Position numbers and translations under genes: made by a program
Shown here: positions 20,794 through 34,174 of the stretch, piece by piece
How the letters are laid out: the number at the start of each line of letters is the position of its first letter
Position numbering within the stretch: position 1 is the first letter of the stretch
Notes under the pieces: generated by a model
Told to the model about the DNA's origin: nothing
Seen by the model: the letters and a program-made list of their open reading frames with translations, nothing else
The model's database searches: none
NCBI GenBank assembly: GCA_020849665.1
Contig: JADLFX010000044.1
Location: forward strand, 1-64,000
Direction of reading: 5' to 3'
Source of the DNA: Planctomycetota bacterium
Lineage (GTDB): Bacteria > Planctomycetota > UBA1135 > UBA2386
DNA: 64,000 nucleotides

Positions 20794-22215
20794 TCAGAAG
20801 ATGACCCAGCCGGATTCGTTGCCGAGCAGGTAGGGGGTCGCCGGGCGGACGGCCTGGGCGAGGAACGTCGCACCCACCAGCGTGGGATCGTTCGGGAGCG
20901 GGATCGAGTACGTGGCGGGCACGTTCACGAGGAACGCGATCGGCAGGAGCTTCGCGGGATCGAGGCGCACCGTGCCGGTGAACCCAGGCAGGGCGAAAGG
21001 CGTGCCGCGGCCGGTCGCCCACACGAGGTAGACCGGCACGCCGGTGCCGCTGGTGGAGATCCTGAGGGTCTGGCCGGGCTGGCTCACGCCCGCGGCCACC
21101 AGGCTCAGCGAGGCGTTCGATTGCGGGTCGTAGGGCGAGGTGCGCTGCAGGATCTCGGCGGCGTTGCCCACGCCGTCGCCGTCCGCATCGCCGTTGGGGT
21201 CGACCACGAACGCGTACTGGAAGCCGCCCGGGTCCTTCGTGTTGTAGGCACCGATGCCGACCGGGGCGACGGCCTCGCGCGCGCCGGTCACGGGGTCGAA
21301 GCGGCGCAGCTCCGCGGGCGCCGGCCCGCTGAACGAGACGCGGTTCACCACCCACACCCGGCCGTACGAGTCGGTCGAGAGCCCGATCGGCGAGGGAGCG
21401 TCGGGAATCGCCGGGGCCACCACGCCGGTCACGTCGTCGATGCGGTAGATCTCGGCGCGGGTCGAGCACGACGCCCAGATGTCGTTGTTGGCGTCGAGCG
21501 TCAGGTCGCTGATGCCCGCCGTGGCGACGCTGTTGGGACGGATGGTGTTCAGGACGTTGCCGTTCGGGTCGAGCTGGAAGATCTCGTTGCTCGAATCGCC
21601 CGCCACCCACACGTTGCTCGGCGCCGCGGGGTTGGGCGAGTCGCAGAGCACGGCGACGGGCTGCAGCGTGGTGCTGGGCAGCGTGTAGTTGGTCGCCGCG
21701 AACGTGGTGGCGTCGATCTTGCTCACCCGGGTCCCGGACGGGCTGCGGTGCGCCACCCAGGCGTTGCCGGCCTTGTCGATGGCGATGCCGAGGGGGTTGG
21801 GGCCGACCGCGATGGTCCCGAGCAGCGTGCCGTTGGGCGCGTAGCGCGCCACGTTGCCCGTGTTGCTCAGGGTGACCCACGCCACGCCCAGCCGGTCGAA
21901 CGCGATCTGGTAGGCCGTGCCTGCCGTGGTGAGGTTCTGCGGGTTGGCGCCCGTGGGGTCGAGGATCGTCAGCGTGGTGGTGATGAAGTTCACCACCCAG
22001 AGCTTGCCGTCCGGCGCCTTGGTGACGGAACGGAGGTCGAAGCCGTTGCCGCTGAGGTTCACGGTCTGCAGCACCTCGCCGTTGGCGCTGACCTTGGTGA
22101 GGGTCCGGCCCTGCCGGGCCGCGATCCACATCGCGTCGGGGCCCGAGGCCTGGGCGGGGAGGAGGGAGCCGAGGGCGCTCAGGAGGGGGAACGCAACGAA
22201 CGGTGAGCGGAGCAT
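20794..22215 (-). CDS. Secreted beta-propeller (NHL/Vgb-like) protein with recurring C-terminal module
   Basis: Signal peptide; repeats such as GKLWVVNF, GVAWVTLSNTGNVARYAPNGTLLGTI, NAWVAHRSPSGTRVSKID; C-terminus ATYSIPLPNDPTLVGATFLAQAVRP. Confidence 0.82.
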   Translation of the reverse strand: MLRSPFVAFPLLSALGSLLPAQASGPDAMWIAARQGRTLTKVSANGEVLQTVNLSGNGFDLRSVTKAPDGKLWVVNFITTTLTILDPTGANPQNLTTAGTAYQIAFDRLGVAWVTLSNTGNVARYAPNGTLLGTIAVGPNPLGIAIDKAGNAWVAHRSPSGTRVSKIDATTFAATNYTLPSTTLQPVAVLCDSPNPAAPSNVWVAGDSSNEIFQLDPNGNVLNTIRPNSVATAGISDLTLDANNDIWASCSTRAEIYRIDDVTGVVAPAIPDAPSPIGLSTDSYGRVWVVNRVSFSGPAPAELRRFDPVTGAREAVAPVGIGAYNTKDPGGFQYAFVVDPNGDADGDGVGNAAEILQRTSPYDPQSNASLSLVAAGVSQPGQTLRISTSGTGVPVYLVWATGRGTPFALPGFTGTVRLDPAKLLPIAFLVNVPATYSIPLPNDPTLVGATFLAQAVRPATPYLLGNESGWVIF

Positions 22216-22350
22216 GCTGGTCGTCTCGGAGGGTTGGTCGGGGCTCTCTACGTAGGTGGCCGGCGGCGGGCGGAACCAATCGGACGAAACTCGCCGGGAT
22301 CGCTCGTTCCGCCTGCGGAGGGTGGCGGAGTCGTCCCCGGCGCGCGGGGC

Positions 22351-25071
<2,721 letters not shown>

Positions 25072-25320
25072 CGTGCGCGCGAGCATACGGCCTCGCGCCG
25101 TACGCCCCAGCACGTCCAGGACCGAGCGACGGACCCTGCCGTGCGGGGCTCGTCCCCTCCCCCACACCCCAGGAGGCCCATGGCGAGGACGAGAAGTGCG
25201 AGCGGTGAGACTCGCGACGTCGCGCGTGCTAGGGAGCATGGACTTCCTGCCGAAGGTCTGGGCATGGGGGACATCGGCTCGCCTGGGACGCGGTGCGTGA
25301 TGCGGCCGGATCCGGCCCGC

Positions 25321-26589
25321 ATGTCACGGCGTTGGCAGGGGACCCATCGCGGCCCGGGGGCTTGCCCCGGCCCGAGCCCGTGCCCCAGGCGCAGGCGCGC
25401 CGCTCCCCTGCCGCGCTGGGGTCGCCCGGGCGCCTCGCGCGGGGATCGTGACGCCAATCCACAAGACGCCAGGGCCGCCCGGCGCTCCCCGCCACCGGCC
25501 GCAGATGCGTGGCGGCGATCCGGTGCCGCACGCCGCGCCACCGCGGTGCTCCTGGCGGCGCTGGCCGCCCCGCTCTGCGCGCAGCGCCACCTCCATCTGC
25601 CCGCGGGCAGCGAGACGCGCGAGGGCAACTTCTCCAACACCATCCCGTTCTGGTCCGGCTCGGCCACCTACCAGCAGTTCCACGACGACGTCGAGCTGGC
25701 CCGCCTCGGAGCGGGGCCCTGGACCGTGGTCGGCCTCGCGCTCCGCAAGGACCGCGATCCGGCCAACACCACGGCGCGCAGCCTCGAGGTGACCCTGAGC
25801 CTCAACCTGACCTCGGTCTCGTCCCGCACGATGACCGGAGACTTCGCCGCCAACCTGGGGCCGGGCGCCACCACGGTGCTGCCGTGGACCTCCGTGAACC
25901 TGCCGGCGCTGACCAACGTGAGCACGCCCAACCCCCCCGCCCTGGCGATCGCCTTCGCCCAGCCGTTCGTGCTGGCGCCCGCGCCGGGCCGGCATCTGGT
26001 GTGGGAGTGGCGCCATCGCCGCAACAGCGACACGTCGTTCCTGATCCTCGACGCGGTCGATGCGGAGACCGCGGTACCGCATCCCAACGAGGGTCGCGGC
26101 TGCCGTTCGCCTTCGCAGCCGTCGCCGGCCACGGTGGTGGAGCGCTCGCTGCGTCTCACCGCCGGCACGACCCTGCGGATGAAGCTCGACTTCGCCGCGC
26201 CCGGGGCACCGGCGGCGCTCCTGCTCGGCTTCCAGCGCGGCACCCTCCAGGTGCCGGGATTCTGCGCGCCCGCGCTCCTCGTGCCGCTGATGACCCTCCC
26301 GGGCGCCACGGATCCCGGCGGGCGCCTCGACCTGATCGTGACCAACGGCGACCTGCGCGGGCTCGCGGCCGACGTCCTGCTCGGGCAGTTCCTCTTCCTG
26401 GATCCGGGGATCCCGCCCGGAGCGGGACTCTCGGACCTGGCGGTCCTCGAGCTGCCTCTGCCCGGCGCGTCGTCCACCGGCCGCGCGTACACCTCCCCGC
26501 AGAGCGCCGGTCAGGGCTTCGAGAACTCGACCATGGCGCAAACCGTGGATCGGTGGCGCTCGCTCGCCGTGGCGCTGCGGCTCCCCTGA
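25321..26589 (+). CDS. Secreted protein of unknown function; C-terminus weakly resembles the recurring module
   Basis: Signal-like ATAVLLAALAAPLCAQ, then ETREGNFSNTIPFWSGSATYQQFHDDVELARLG..., ending FCAPALLVPLMTLPGATDPGGRLDLIVTNGDLRGLAADVLLGQFLFLD. True start uncertain. Confidence 0.6.
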   Translation: MSRRWQGTHRGPGACPGPSPCPRRRRAAPLPRWGRPGASRGDRDANPQDARAARRSPPPAADAWRRSGAARRATAVLLAALAAPLCAQRHLHLPAGSETREGNFSNTIPFWSGSATYQQFHDDVELARLGAGPWTVVGLALRKDRDPANTTARSLEVTLSLNLTSVSSRTMTGDFAANLGPGATTVLPWTSVNLPALTNVSTPNPPALAIAFAQPFVLAPAPGRHLVWEWRHRRNSDTSFLILDAVDAETAVPHPNEGRGCRSPSQPSPATVVERSLRLTAGTTLRMKLDFAAPGAPAALLLGFQRGTLQVPGFCAPALLVPLMTLPGATDPGGRLDLIVTNGDLRGLAADVLLGQFLFLDPGIPPGAGLSDLAVLELPLPGASSTGRAYTSPQSAGQGFENSTMAQTVDRWRSLAVALRLP

Positions 26590-26617
26590 ACCAGGCCGCT
26601 CTGGCTATGGTTCGGGC

Positions 26618-27736
26618 ATGCGGCGCATCCTCGCAGCCCTGACCCTGGCCGGATCCCTGGCCGGATGCCTCGCGGCGCAGGCCGCGGTGACCGAGTCGGC
26701 GCCGGCCCCGGCCACGGCCCCCTCCAGCAGGCCGGCCGATCCCGCGACGGTGCTCGAGCGCCTCGCCGCTCCCCTGGCGACCGCCGGCAGGAGCCCCTGC
26801 CTCGTGGCCGGCGTGGTGCGGGACGGCCATCGCACGATCCGCGGCTTCGGCCGCGTACGCGCCGGCGCGGACGCCGCGCCCGACGGCAGGACGGTCTTCG
26901 AGATCGGCTCGATCACCAAGACCTTCACCGCCCTCCTCCTCGCCGACATGGTGGAGCGCGGGGAGGTGCGGCTCGAACAGACGCTGCAGAGCCTCCTGCC
27001 GGCGGAGCTGCGCGTACCGGAGCGCAACGGCAAGGCGATCACGTTGGCGCAGCTCGCCACCCACACCAGCGCGCTGCCGCGCCTGCCCTGGAACCTCGCG
27101 CCCCGGACCATGCGCAACCCCTACGCCGAGTACGACGCGCCGAAGCTGCAGGAGCTCTTCGCGATCCTCGAACTCGGGCGCGACCCGGGCGCACGCTACG
27201 AGTACTCGAACCTCGGCTACGGCCTGCTCGGCCACGCGCTCGTCCTGCACGCCGAGGCCGCGGACTACGAGGCGCTCCTGCGCAAGCGCGTCCTGGATCC
27301 CCTCGGCCTCGCGGACACCCGGATCACCCTCGCCCCGGAGCAGGCCGCGCGCCTCGCGCCCGGACACGACGAGAAGGGCAACATCGTGGCGAACTGGACC
27401 TTCGGCCTGATCGCCGGGGCCGGCGCGCTGCGCGGCACCGTGGCCGACCTCTTGGACTACGGCGAGCAGGCCGGCGGCCTGCGCGAGTCGCCGCTCGCCG
27501 CGGCGTTCCGCCGCTGCACGAAGGTGACCTTCCAGCAGCGCGAGCTGCGGGTCGGGCTGGGCTGGCATCTCGCGCGGATCGGCGGCGTCGAGGTGGTCTG
27601 GCACAACGGCGGCACCGGCGGCTACCGCAGCCATCTGGCGGTCGCGCCCGAGCGCGGCCTCGTGGTTGCGGTCCTGAGCGCATCGGTGCACCAGGTCGAC
27701 GAGCTGGCGCAACAGATCCTGCGGGAGATGCTCTGA
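26618..27736 (+). CDS. Beta-lactamase-family serine hydrolase, probable lipoprotein
   Basis: Lipobox LAGC; SITK (SxxK), YSN (YxN) and HNG motifs; VFEIGSITKTFTALLLADMVERGEV. Confidence 0.88.
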   Translation: MRRILAALTLAGSLAGCLAAQAAVTESAPAPATAPSSRPADPATVLERLAAPLATAGRSPCLVAGVVRDGHRTIRGFGRVRAGADAAPDGRTVFEIGSITKTFTALLLADMVERGEVRLEQTLQSLLPAELRVPERNGKAITLAQLATHTSALPRLPWNLAPRTMRNPYAEYDAPKLQELFAILELGRDPGARYEYSNLGYGLLGHALVLHAEAADYEALLRKRVLDPLGLADTRITLAPEQAARLAPGHDEKGNIVANWTFGLIAGAGALRGTVADLLDYGEQAGGLRESPLAAAFRRCTKVTFQQRELRVGLGWHLARIGGVEVVWHNGGTGGYRSHLAVAPERGLVVAVLSASVHQVDELAQQILREML

Positions 27737-27842
27737 GCCCGGGGCGGGGGCGGGCCCCGCGACGCTATCCTCCCGCTGCCATGCCCGGCCCGACCAGGAC
27801 CGCCCGACCCGCGCGCAGGGATGCGCAGGCACGCAGGGCCGC

Positions 27843-29543
27843 ATGACCCTCGCCCCGCTGGTGCTCCTCTGCCTGGGACTCTTCGTCCTGGCGTACCTCC
27901 TCTACGGGCGGCTCCTCGCGCGGCTCTTCCGCCTGGACGCGAAGGCGCGCACCCCGGCGCACGAGCGCTGCGACGGCGTGGACTACGTGCCGACGTCGCG
28001 TTTCTACCTGCTCTCGCAGCACTTCTCGGCCATCTCCGCCGCGGGGCCGATCGCGGGGCCGATCCTCGCGTGCACGATGTTCGGTTGGGAACCGGCGCTG
28101 CTGTGGATCGTGCTCGGCTCGATCTTCATCGGCGCGATGCACGACTTCGCCGCGCTGATCGGCTCCGTGCGGCACGGCGGCTGCTCCGTGGCGGAGATCC
28201 TCAAGCGCCACCTCAACCCGCGGACCTACGCGCTGTTCAGCCTCTACATCTGGTTCGCGCTGATCTACGTGATCCTCGCGTTCACCGACGTGACCGCGCG
28301 CGCGTTCGTCGAGAACCTGGAGGTCGAGGTGGGCACGACGGGAGGCACGATGCTGCGGGTGCCCGGCGCGGGCGTGGCCAGCGCCTCGATGCTCTACCTG
28401 GGCCTCGGCCTGCTGCTGGGCGTGGTGACCCGCTACCTGCGCTGGCGCGTGGCGGTGCAGACCCTGGTGTTCGTGCCCCTGGTCGGCGTGGCGATCTGGC
28501 TGGGGCCCCACCTGCCGCTCGACCTGAGCAGCGGCGGCGAGATCCCCTCGCTGACGTGGGCGTGGCTGATCCTCGGCTACTGCGGCGTCGCCTCGCTCCT
28601 GCCGGTGTGGCTGCTCCTGCAGCCGCGCGGCTACCTGGGCGGGTTCTTCCTGTACCTCACGCTGGGCGGCGGCCTCGTCGGCCTCCTGGTCGCCAACCCG
28701 GAGATCCGCTTCGACGCGTTCGCCGGGTTCACCGCCCGGAACGGCCAGACCCTCTATCCGTTCCTGTTCATCACCATCGCCTGCGGAGCGTGCAGCGGCT
28801 TCCACGGACTCGTGTGCTCGGGCACCACCAGCAAGCAGATCGACCGCGAACCCGACGCCCACGCCGTCGGCTACGGTGCGATGCTGCTGGAGGGCGTCGT
28901 GGCGATCCTCGCGCTCGCTTGCGTCATGTGGCTGGCGAAGGACGCGGCCCTGATCGGCAAGGGGCCCGACAAGGTGTTCGGCTACGGCGTGGGATCGTTC
29001 CTGAACGCCCTGGGCGTCCCGCTGCACTTCGCCGTGACGTTCGGGATGCTCGCGTTCGCCACGTTCGTCTACGACACCCTCGACGTGTGCACGCGACTCG
29101 CGCGATACCTCTTCCAGGAGTTCACCGGCTGGCGCGGGCCGGGCGCGGCCGTGGCAGGCACGCTCGTGTCCCTGGCGATCCCACTCTGGGCCGTGGCCCA
29201 GACCGCGCGCGACCCGACCGGCGCCGTGGTGCCGGCGTACCGGGTCGTGTGGCCGCTCTTCGGCTCGACCAACCAGCTCCTGGCCGCACTCACCCTGGTC
29301 GCGCTCACCCTGTGGCTCACGCGCACCGGCCGGCCGCTGGTCGTGCGCCTCCTCGTCGGCCTGCCGGCGCTCTTCATGCTGGCCACGACCATGACCGCGC
29401 TCTGGCTGCAGGTGCGCAGCGCGTGGACGTCACCGGGCAGCCAGCCGATCGTGTACGTGGGCGCGCTGCTGATGGTGCTGGCCGCCTGGGTGAGCGTGGA
29501 GGCGATGGTGGCGCTGCGCGCGGGGCGGACGCGGGCGGCATGA
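27843..29543 (+). CDS. cstA: Carbon starvation protein CstA family transporter
   Basis: DGVDYVPTSRFYLLSQHFSAISAAGPIAGPILACTMFGWEPALLWIVLGSIFIGAMHDF; GACSGFHGLVCSGTTSKQI; multi-TM. Confidence 0.93.
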   Translation: MTLAPLVLLCLGLFVLAYLLYGRLLARLFRLDAKARTPAHERCDGVDYVPTSRFYLLSQHFSAISAAGPIAGPILACTMFGWEPALLWIVLGSIFIGAMHDFAALIGSVRHGGCSVAEILKRHLNPRTYALFSLYIWFALIYVILAFTDVTARAFVENLEVEVGTTGGTMLRVPGAGVASASMLYLGLGLLLGVVTRYLRWRVAVQTLVFVPLVGVAIWLGPHLPLDLSSGGEIPSLTWAWLILGYCGVASLLPVWLLLQPRGYLGGFFLYLTLGGGLVGLLVANPEIRFDAFAGFTARNGQTLYPFLFITIACGACSGFHGLVCSGTTSKQIDREPDAHAVGYGAMLLEGVVAILALACVMWLAKDAALIGKGPDKVFGYGVGSFLNALGVPLHFAVTFGMLAFATFVYDTLDVCTRLARYLFQEFTGWRGPGAAVAGTLVSLAIPLWAVAQTARDPTGAVVPAYRVVWPLFGSTNQLLAALTLVALTLWLTRTGRPLVVRLLVGLPALFMLATTMTALWLQVRSAWTSPGSQPIVYVGALLMVLAAWVSVEAMVALRAGRTRAA

Positions 29544-29890
29544 CGGGAGGGAGACCGAGGGGAGGGCTCCCGTGGCCGGTGGCCGCGTGTCCCCGCTGCC
29601 AGGGTGCGCCTCGACACCGAGCCGGTTGCCGATTCCTGTCGCACGGACCTCGGAGCGCAGGTCCACGACGCAGGGCCATGGCCCGCACAGCCTGGTATCG
29701 CGGACGGCATCTCGGCTGTGCGATGGGGATCTCGCCGGACGAAGACGAACTGGTTCCCCACTCGGACCGCGCCGAACACCTGAGTCAGGAGGCGCTCGAC
29801 GTGCGCAGGAGTCGCGATCCGCCTTCGCTACGTGACGCCGGAGCGAGAATCACGGAATCGACTTCGGCGGTGGGCGCCGTGCTCCGCGCG

Positions 29891-30913
29891 TCAGTCCAGG
29901 CGGAGCAGGTACACGGCCCACGTCATCTCGAGCTGCTCATCCGTCATCGCTGACCAGGGGTCACACAGTCGCTGCCGCAGAGAGACCGGCACGGTCACCT
30001 TGTTGTCCAGCCATCTGTCGAGCACGCGGAAGCCGTGCTGCGCAAATCGGGTCTCGAACTCACAGAGGCGTAGCCGGTTGCTGTACCAGACGATCGGCTT
30101 GCTGCTCTGCACCGTCAGGAACTCGAGCGGGTGGAGGCTCGCGTCATGGTGGATGCGGTGGTCGGCCACGTCGATGCCGTGGAGGGCGAACCCGCCGCGG
30201 CGGGTGACGCGCGCCAGCTCCTGCAGTGCCGCATCGACATCGGGGACGTGCTCCATCACGCTGTTGCTGATGACGACGTCGACGCTGCCGTCGGGGAGTC
30301 CTGTGTCGGTCACTGAGCGCGGCAGGAAATCGAGTCGGGAGCGATCGGCACCGGAATCGTCGCCCCGCCGCAGCCGGGCCAGATCGAATCCCGCCAGGTT
30401 CGCGAGGACCGTCGCGGAATCGATCGGCAGGGCTCCGAAGATGCTGGCCGGATCGATCAAGGCATCGGCGGCGAGGCGCGCGAGGGTGCGGACGGCGTTG
30501 GTGACATCGCGCAGGGGGTCGGGTTCGAGACACCACGCGCGACGGACGCCCGCCATGATGTGCGTGAACATCCGCGCGAACGGATTGAGCGCTCCGGACC
30601 CGATCTCGAGGTGTGTGGCTCCCGCCAACGGCAAGCCATGGGTGCGCCAAGCGTGGAGCACGAGGTCGAACTGGGCCGCCAGGAGCTTGGTCGAGAACCG
30701 GTTGTGCACGGTCTCGAGCAGGGGCTCGATCGCGTCGCGGAGCGCGAGCAGCATCGTCAGGTGGGTCTGAGCACTCTCGTGGTACGAGGTCGGGGACGGC
30801 GTCTTCAGCCGCGCAAGCAGTTCACAGCCCAGATCCCGGGTCGAAACCGCATCCAGTTTCGCCCCGCTCGTGAGGTCGAACGTCGGCTGCACTCCCTCGG
30901 GCAATTCGGTCAT
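29891..30913 (-). CDS. Class I SAM-dependent methyltransferase
   Basis: ATHLEIGSGALNPFARMF...LPDGSVDVVISNSVMEHVPDVDAALQELARVTRRGGFALHGIDVADH. Confidence 0.82.
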   Translation of the reverse strand: MTELPEGVQPTFDLTSGAKLDAVSTRDLGCELLARLKTPSPTSYHESAQTHLTMLLALRDAIEPLLETVHNRFSTKLLAAQFDLVLHAWRTHGLPLAGATHLEIGSGALNPFARMFTHIMAGVRRAWCLEPDPLRDVTNAVRTLARLAADALIDPASIFGALPIDSATVLANLAGFDLARLRRGDDSGADRSRLDFLPRSVTDTGLPDGSVDVVISNSVMEHVPDVDAALQELARVTRRGGFALHGIDVADHRIHHDASLHPLEFLTVQSSKPIVWYSNRLRLCEFETRFAQHGFRVLDRWLDNKVTVPVSLRQRLCDPWSAMTDEQLEMTWAVYLLRLD

Positions 30914-31213
30914 GACGCGCTACTCGATCAGTCGGCCTCGGCATCACCGGAGTCAGCGCCAGCCTCGTACGGACGAAGCGCACCGAGTCCTTCGGGTCAA
31001 CCAGAAAGGAACTTGCGATGCTCGCACCGGCTTGATGGACCGTCAATCGTCGGTCCTGAAACCCTGCCGATGACCGCACACACCGCGAACCGGACCTGTC
31101 GTGCCGTGCGTCATCCGCACCCGCGGAGGCGTTCCGACCTGCGTCCGCGTTGCCGGTACCCGTTCCCCGGCACGCGCCGGAAGCCCCGCCGCACGACGCC
31201 GCACGCACAAGAC

Positions 31214-32272
31214 TCAGCCGCGTCCTGCCATCTCCGCACGGAGTGCACCCGCACTCTTCCCCGCCCGACCGGGCTCCGGTGCGCCGGGATGCGGCAACAC
31301 CTCCGCCGTCCGCTTGGGCCACACGAGCGACGCCACCACCGAGCCCGCGAGGATCGCCGCCACCACCCCCAGGCTGAGCGCCGTGGGGATCTTGTAGACC
31401 CCCATCAGGCACATCTTGGTGCCCACGAACACCAGCACCATGGCCAGGCCGAACTTGAGCAGGTGGAAGCGGTGCATCACGCCTGCCAGCAGGAAGTACA
31501 TCGAGCGCAGTCCGAGGATCGCGAAGATGTTGCTGGTGAACACGATGAACGGATCACTGGTCACCGCGAAGATCGCCGGGATGGAGTCCACCGCGAACAC
31601 CACGTCGGTGAACTCGACCAGCACCAGCACCAGCAGGAGCGGCGTGGCCAGCCACAGGCCGCGGCGCCGCACCCAGAAGCGGTCGCGGTGGTAGCGGCGG
31701 GTGGTCGGCACCCACTTGCGGAACAGGCGCACGACCGGGTTGCGGCCCGGGTCCATCTGCTCGTCGTTGCGCAGCGCCAGCTTGATCCCCGTGAGCACGA
31801 GGAAGCCGCCGAACACGTAGATCATCCAGTGGAAGCGCGTGAGCAGCTCCGCGCCCAGCCAGATGAACACCCCGCGCATCACCAGCGCACCGAGGATCCC
31901 CCAGAAGAGCACGCGGTGCTGGTACTGCGCCGGCACGGCGAAGTACGAGAACACCACCAGGAACACGAAGATGTTGTCGACGGCCAGCGACTTCTCGATC
32001 AGGTAGCCGGTGAGGAACTCGAGGCCCCTCTGGCCGCCGTAGGTCGCCCACAGCCACGCGTTGAAGAGCAGCGCCAGCGCCACCCACACCACGCTCCAGC
32101 CGAGGGCCTCCTTGAAGCCCACCACGTGGGCCTTGCGGTGGAACACGCCCAGGTCCAGCGCGAGCATCGCCAGGACCAGTCCGGTGAAGCCGGCATAGAG
32201 CCAGAACGAGCCGATCGAGGCGGAGGCAGCGAGCGCCTCCTGCGGCAGGGACACGAGCCAGGGTGCGGACAT
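31214..32272 (-). CDS. TerC/Alx family integral membrane protein
   Basis: LTGYLIEKSLAVDNIFVFLVVFSYFAVPAQYQHRVLFWGILGALVMR; VEFTDVVFAVDSIPAIFAVTSDPFIVFTSNIFAILGLRSMYFLL. Confidence 0.93.
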   Translation of the reverse strand: MSAPWLVSLPQEALAASASIGSFWLYAGFTGLVLAMLALDLGVFHRKAHVVGFKEALGWSVVWVALALLFNAWLWATYGGQRGLEFLTGYLIEKSLAVDNIFVFLVVFSYFAVPAQYQHRVLFWGILGALVMRGVFIWLGAELLTRFHWMIYVFGGFLVLTGIKLALRNDEQMDPGRNPVVRLFRKWVPTTRRYHRDRFWVRRRGLWLATPLLLVLVLVEFTDVVFAVDSIPAIFAVTSDPFIVFTSNIFAILGLRSMYFLLAGVMHRFHLLKFGLAMVLVFVGTKMCLMGVYKIPTALSLGVVAAILAGSVVASLVWPKRTAEVLPHPGAPEPGRAGKSAGALRAEMAGRG

Positions 32273-32399
32273 GGTGGCGGCGGGAGAGAGTGGGACAGTG
32301 TAGGTGGCGGTCGGCCCGCGGGCGCGACCCCGGCCTCAGACCCGGGGTGCGCGGCAGCTGCGGGCGGGTGCGGCGCGCTCGCGCGCGCCGCGGCACGGT

Positions 32400-33281
32400 T
32401 CACGAGGCGAAGCGGCGCACGCCCAGGTCGGCGGCGATCTCCTCCAGGCGGGCCACCCGGTCCTCGATCGGCGGATGGGTGGAGAAGAGCTTGAGCAGGC
32501 TCCGGCCCGCGAGCGGGTTGACGATGTAGAGGCTGGCGCTGGCCGGCTGCGGCTGGTGCTGGTCGGCCATCGCCTCGCCGAGGCGCTGCAGCTTGACCAA
32601 CGCGCTGCCCAGGGCCAGCGGGTCGCCGGTGAGCCGCGCCGCGGTCTCGTCGGCGAGGTACTCGCGCGAGCGCGAGATGCCCATCTGCACCATGGTGGCT
32701 GCGATCGGGGCGAGGAGTGCCATGAGGAGCCCGCCGCCCGCCCCACCGCCCTCGCCCTCCTCGCTCTGCTGGTGGCCACCGAACAACGCGCCCCACTGCA
32801 CCACGTTGGCGACGTAGGTGATCACCGTCGCCAGCATGGCCGCGACCGTGGCGACCAGGGTGTCGCGATTCTTGATGTGCGCCAGCTCGTGCGCGATCAC
32901 GCCGCGCAGCTCACGCGGATCCAGGAGCTGCAGGATGCCCTCGGTGACCGCCACGACGCCGCGCTCGGGGCTGCGCCCGGTCGCGAACGCGTTGGGCGTG
33001 GGGTCGGCGATGACGGCGAGGCGCGGCACGGGCATGTTGGCCTTGGCCGCCAGCTCGCTGACCATCCGGTGCAGCGCGGGCGCCTGCTCCGGCGTGACCA
33101 GGCGCGCGCCGTTCATGCGCAGGATCAGGCGGTCGGAGAACAGGTAGGCGCCGAGGTTCATCACCAGGGCCAGGCCCAGGAACACGTAGAGGCCGGTCCT
33201 GCCGATCGCGCCGCCGATGGCGACCAGCAGCACCGAGAGGATGCCGAGCAGCAGGATGGTCTTGAGTTGGTTCTTGATCAT
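32400..33281 (-). CDS. htpX: HtpX-type membrane zinc metalloprotease
   Basis: NAFATGRSPERGVVAVTEGILQLLDPRELRGVIAHELAHIKNRD (HExxH); SREYLADETAARLTGDPLALGSAL. Confidence 0.93.
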   Translation of the reverse strand: MIKNQLKTILLLGILSVLLVAIGGAIGRTGLYVFLGLALVMNLGAYLFSDRLILRMNGARLVTPEQAPALHRMVSELAAKANMPVPRLAVIADPTPNAFATGRSPERGVVAVTEGILQLLDPRELRGVIAHELAHIKNRDTLVATVAAMLATVITYVANVVQWGALFGGHQQSEEGEGGGAGGGLLMALLAPIAATMVQMGISRSREYLADETAARLTGDPLALGSALVKLQRLGEAMADQHQPQPASASLYIVNPLAGRSLLKLFSTHPPIEDRVARLEEIAADLGVRRFAS

Positions 33282-33357
33282 GGCAGTCGGGGAATCAGCA
33301 GGACGGTGCGGAATACGTTCGATGGGCCGCCGCGCTCCGGGCGACGCGGCGGTGGAG

Positions 33358-33717
33358 TCAGTCGAAGATGTCGAACATCTCGAACCAGCGCCGCTTGCGC
33401 GGCGGATAGCGGTCGTCCGGCGCGTACCGGCGCCGGTCGTCGTCATCGTCGTCGTACTCGCGCCGCCGCGGCTCGTCGTAGGGGAGCGGCGACGGTGCAC
33501 GACGCTCGTCGTCGTGGACCGGCGCGCTCTGGCGGGCGAGCTGGCGGCGGGTGCGGTCGGCGATCTCCTGGTCGATCTCCTGCGTGGCCTTGGCCACCAG
33601 GCGCTCGAGTTCGCCGCGGTCGAGCCACACGCCGCGGCACTTCGGGCAGATGTCGACCTGGATGCCGTCGCGGTCCCGTTCCTCCAGGACCACGGCTTCG
33701 CAGCGCGGGCACCTCAT
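33358..33717 (-). CDS. Zinc-ribbon protein (zf-TFIIB-like) with acidic/Arg-rich tail
   Basis: MRCPRCEAVVLEERDRDGIQVDICPKCRGVWLDRGELERL; tail REYDDDDDDRRRY. Confidence 0.85.
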   Translation of the reverse strand: MRCPRCEAVVLEERDRDGIQVDICPKCRGVWLDRGELERLVAKATQEIDQEIADRTRRQLARQSAPVHDDERRAPSPLPYDEPRRREYDDDDDDRRRYAPDDRYPPRKRRWFEMFDIFD

Positions 33718-34055
33718 GACGCAGCGCCTCCCGCCGGGATGCGGTCGCCGAAGGTCTTCCAGCGCTCGGCCAGCCGTGCCAGTCCGCGGGCGGCGCGATC
33801 CAGGACCCGGTCGATCACGAGGCGGGCGTCCCGGTCGGCGTCGTCGAAGTGCAGGTGCGGCCCGCGGTCGAGCTCGACCGCGAGGTGGCAGCGCTTGTCG
33901 ATCCCGCCCTTGGGCCCGTTGTCGTCCCACACCCGCAGGCGCAGGTGCCGGATCCGTGGGCGGAAGCGGTCGAGGGCGAAGGCCGCGCGCCGCTCGAAGT
34001 GGCTGGCGAGCTCGGCCTTCTGCGAGAGGTCCAGGCATTGGAAGTGGATCAGCAT
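33714..34055 (-). CDS. HPF/RaiA-like ribosome-associated protein
   Basis: IRHLRLRVWDDNGPKGGIDKRCHLAVELDRGPHLHFDDADRDARLVIDRVLDRAARGLARL; overlaps the zinc-ribbon gene by 4 nt. Confidence 0.7.
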   Translation of the reverse strand: MLIHFQCLDLSQKAELASHFERRAAFALDRFRPRIRHLRLRVWDDNGPKGGIDKRCHLAVELDRGPHLHFDDADRDARLVIDRVLDRAARGLARLAERWKTFGDRIPAGGAAS

Positions 34056-34174
34056 CGTGGTGTCTCGCGGCGGGGATGCCCGCAGCGCGAGTGCGGGGGT
34101 ATCGGTCCCGTGCACACTTCGATCCAGACGAACTTTTGGCATCAACGCATTGCTTTTTCCTAAGTGTCGGGCGA

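Noticed and set aside
31037-31056. Hairpin GGACCG-TCAATCGT-CGGTCC downstream of the TerC gene as a terminator
   Set aside because: Only 6-bp arms and no U-run; too weak to list as a feature.
32273-32399. yybP-ykoY type Mn2+ riboswitch upstream of the TerC-like gene
   Set aside because: Considered because such riboswitches often precede terC/alx, but I could not see the conserved core in the short GC-rich leader.
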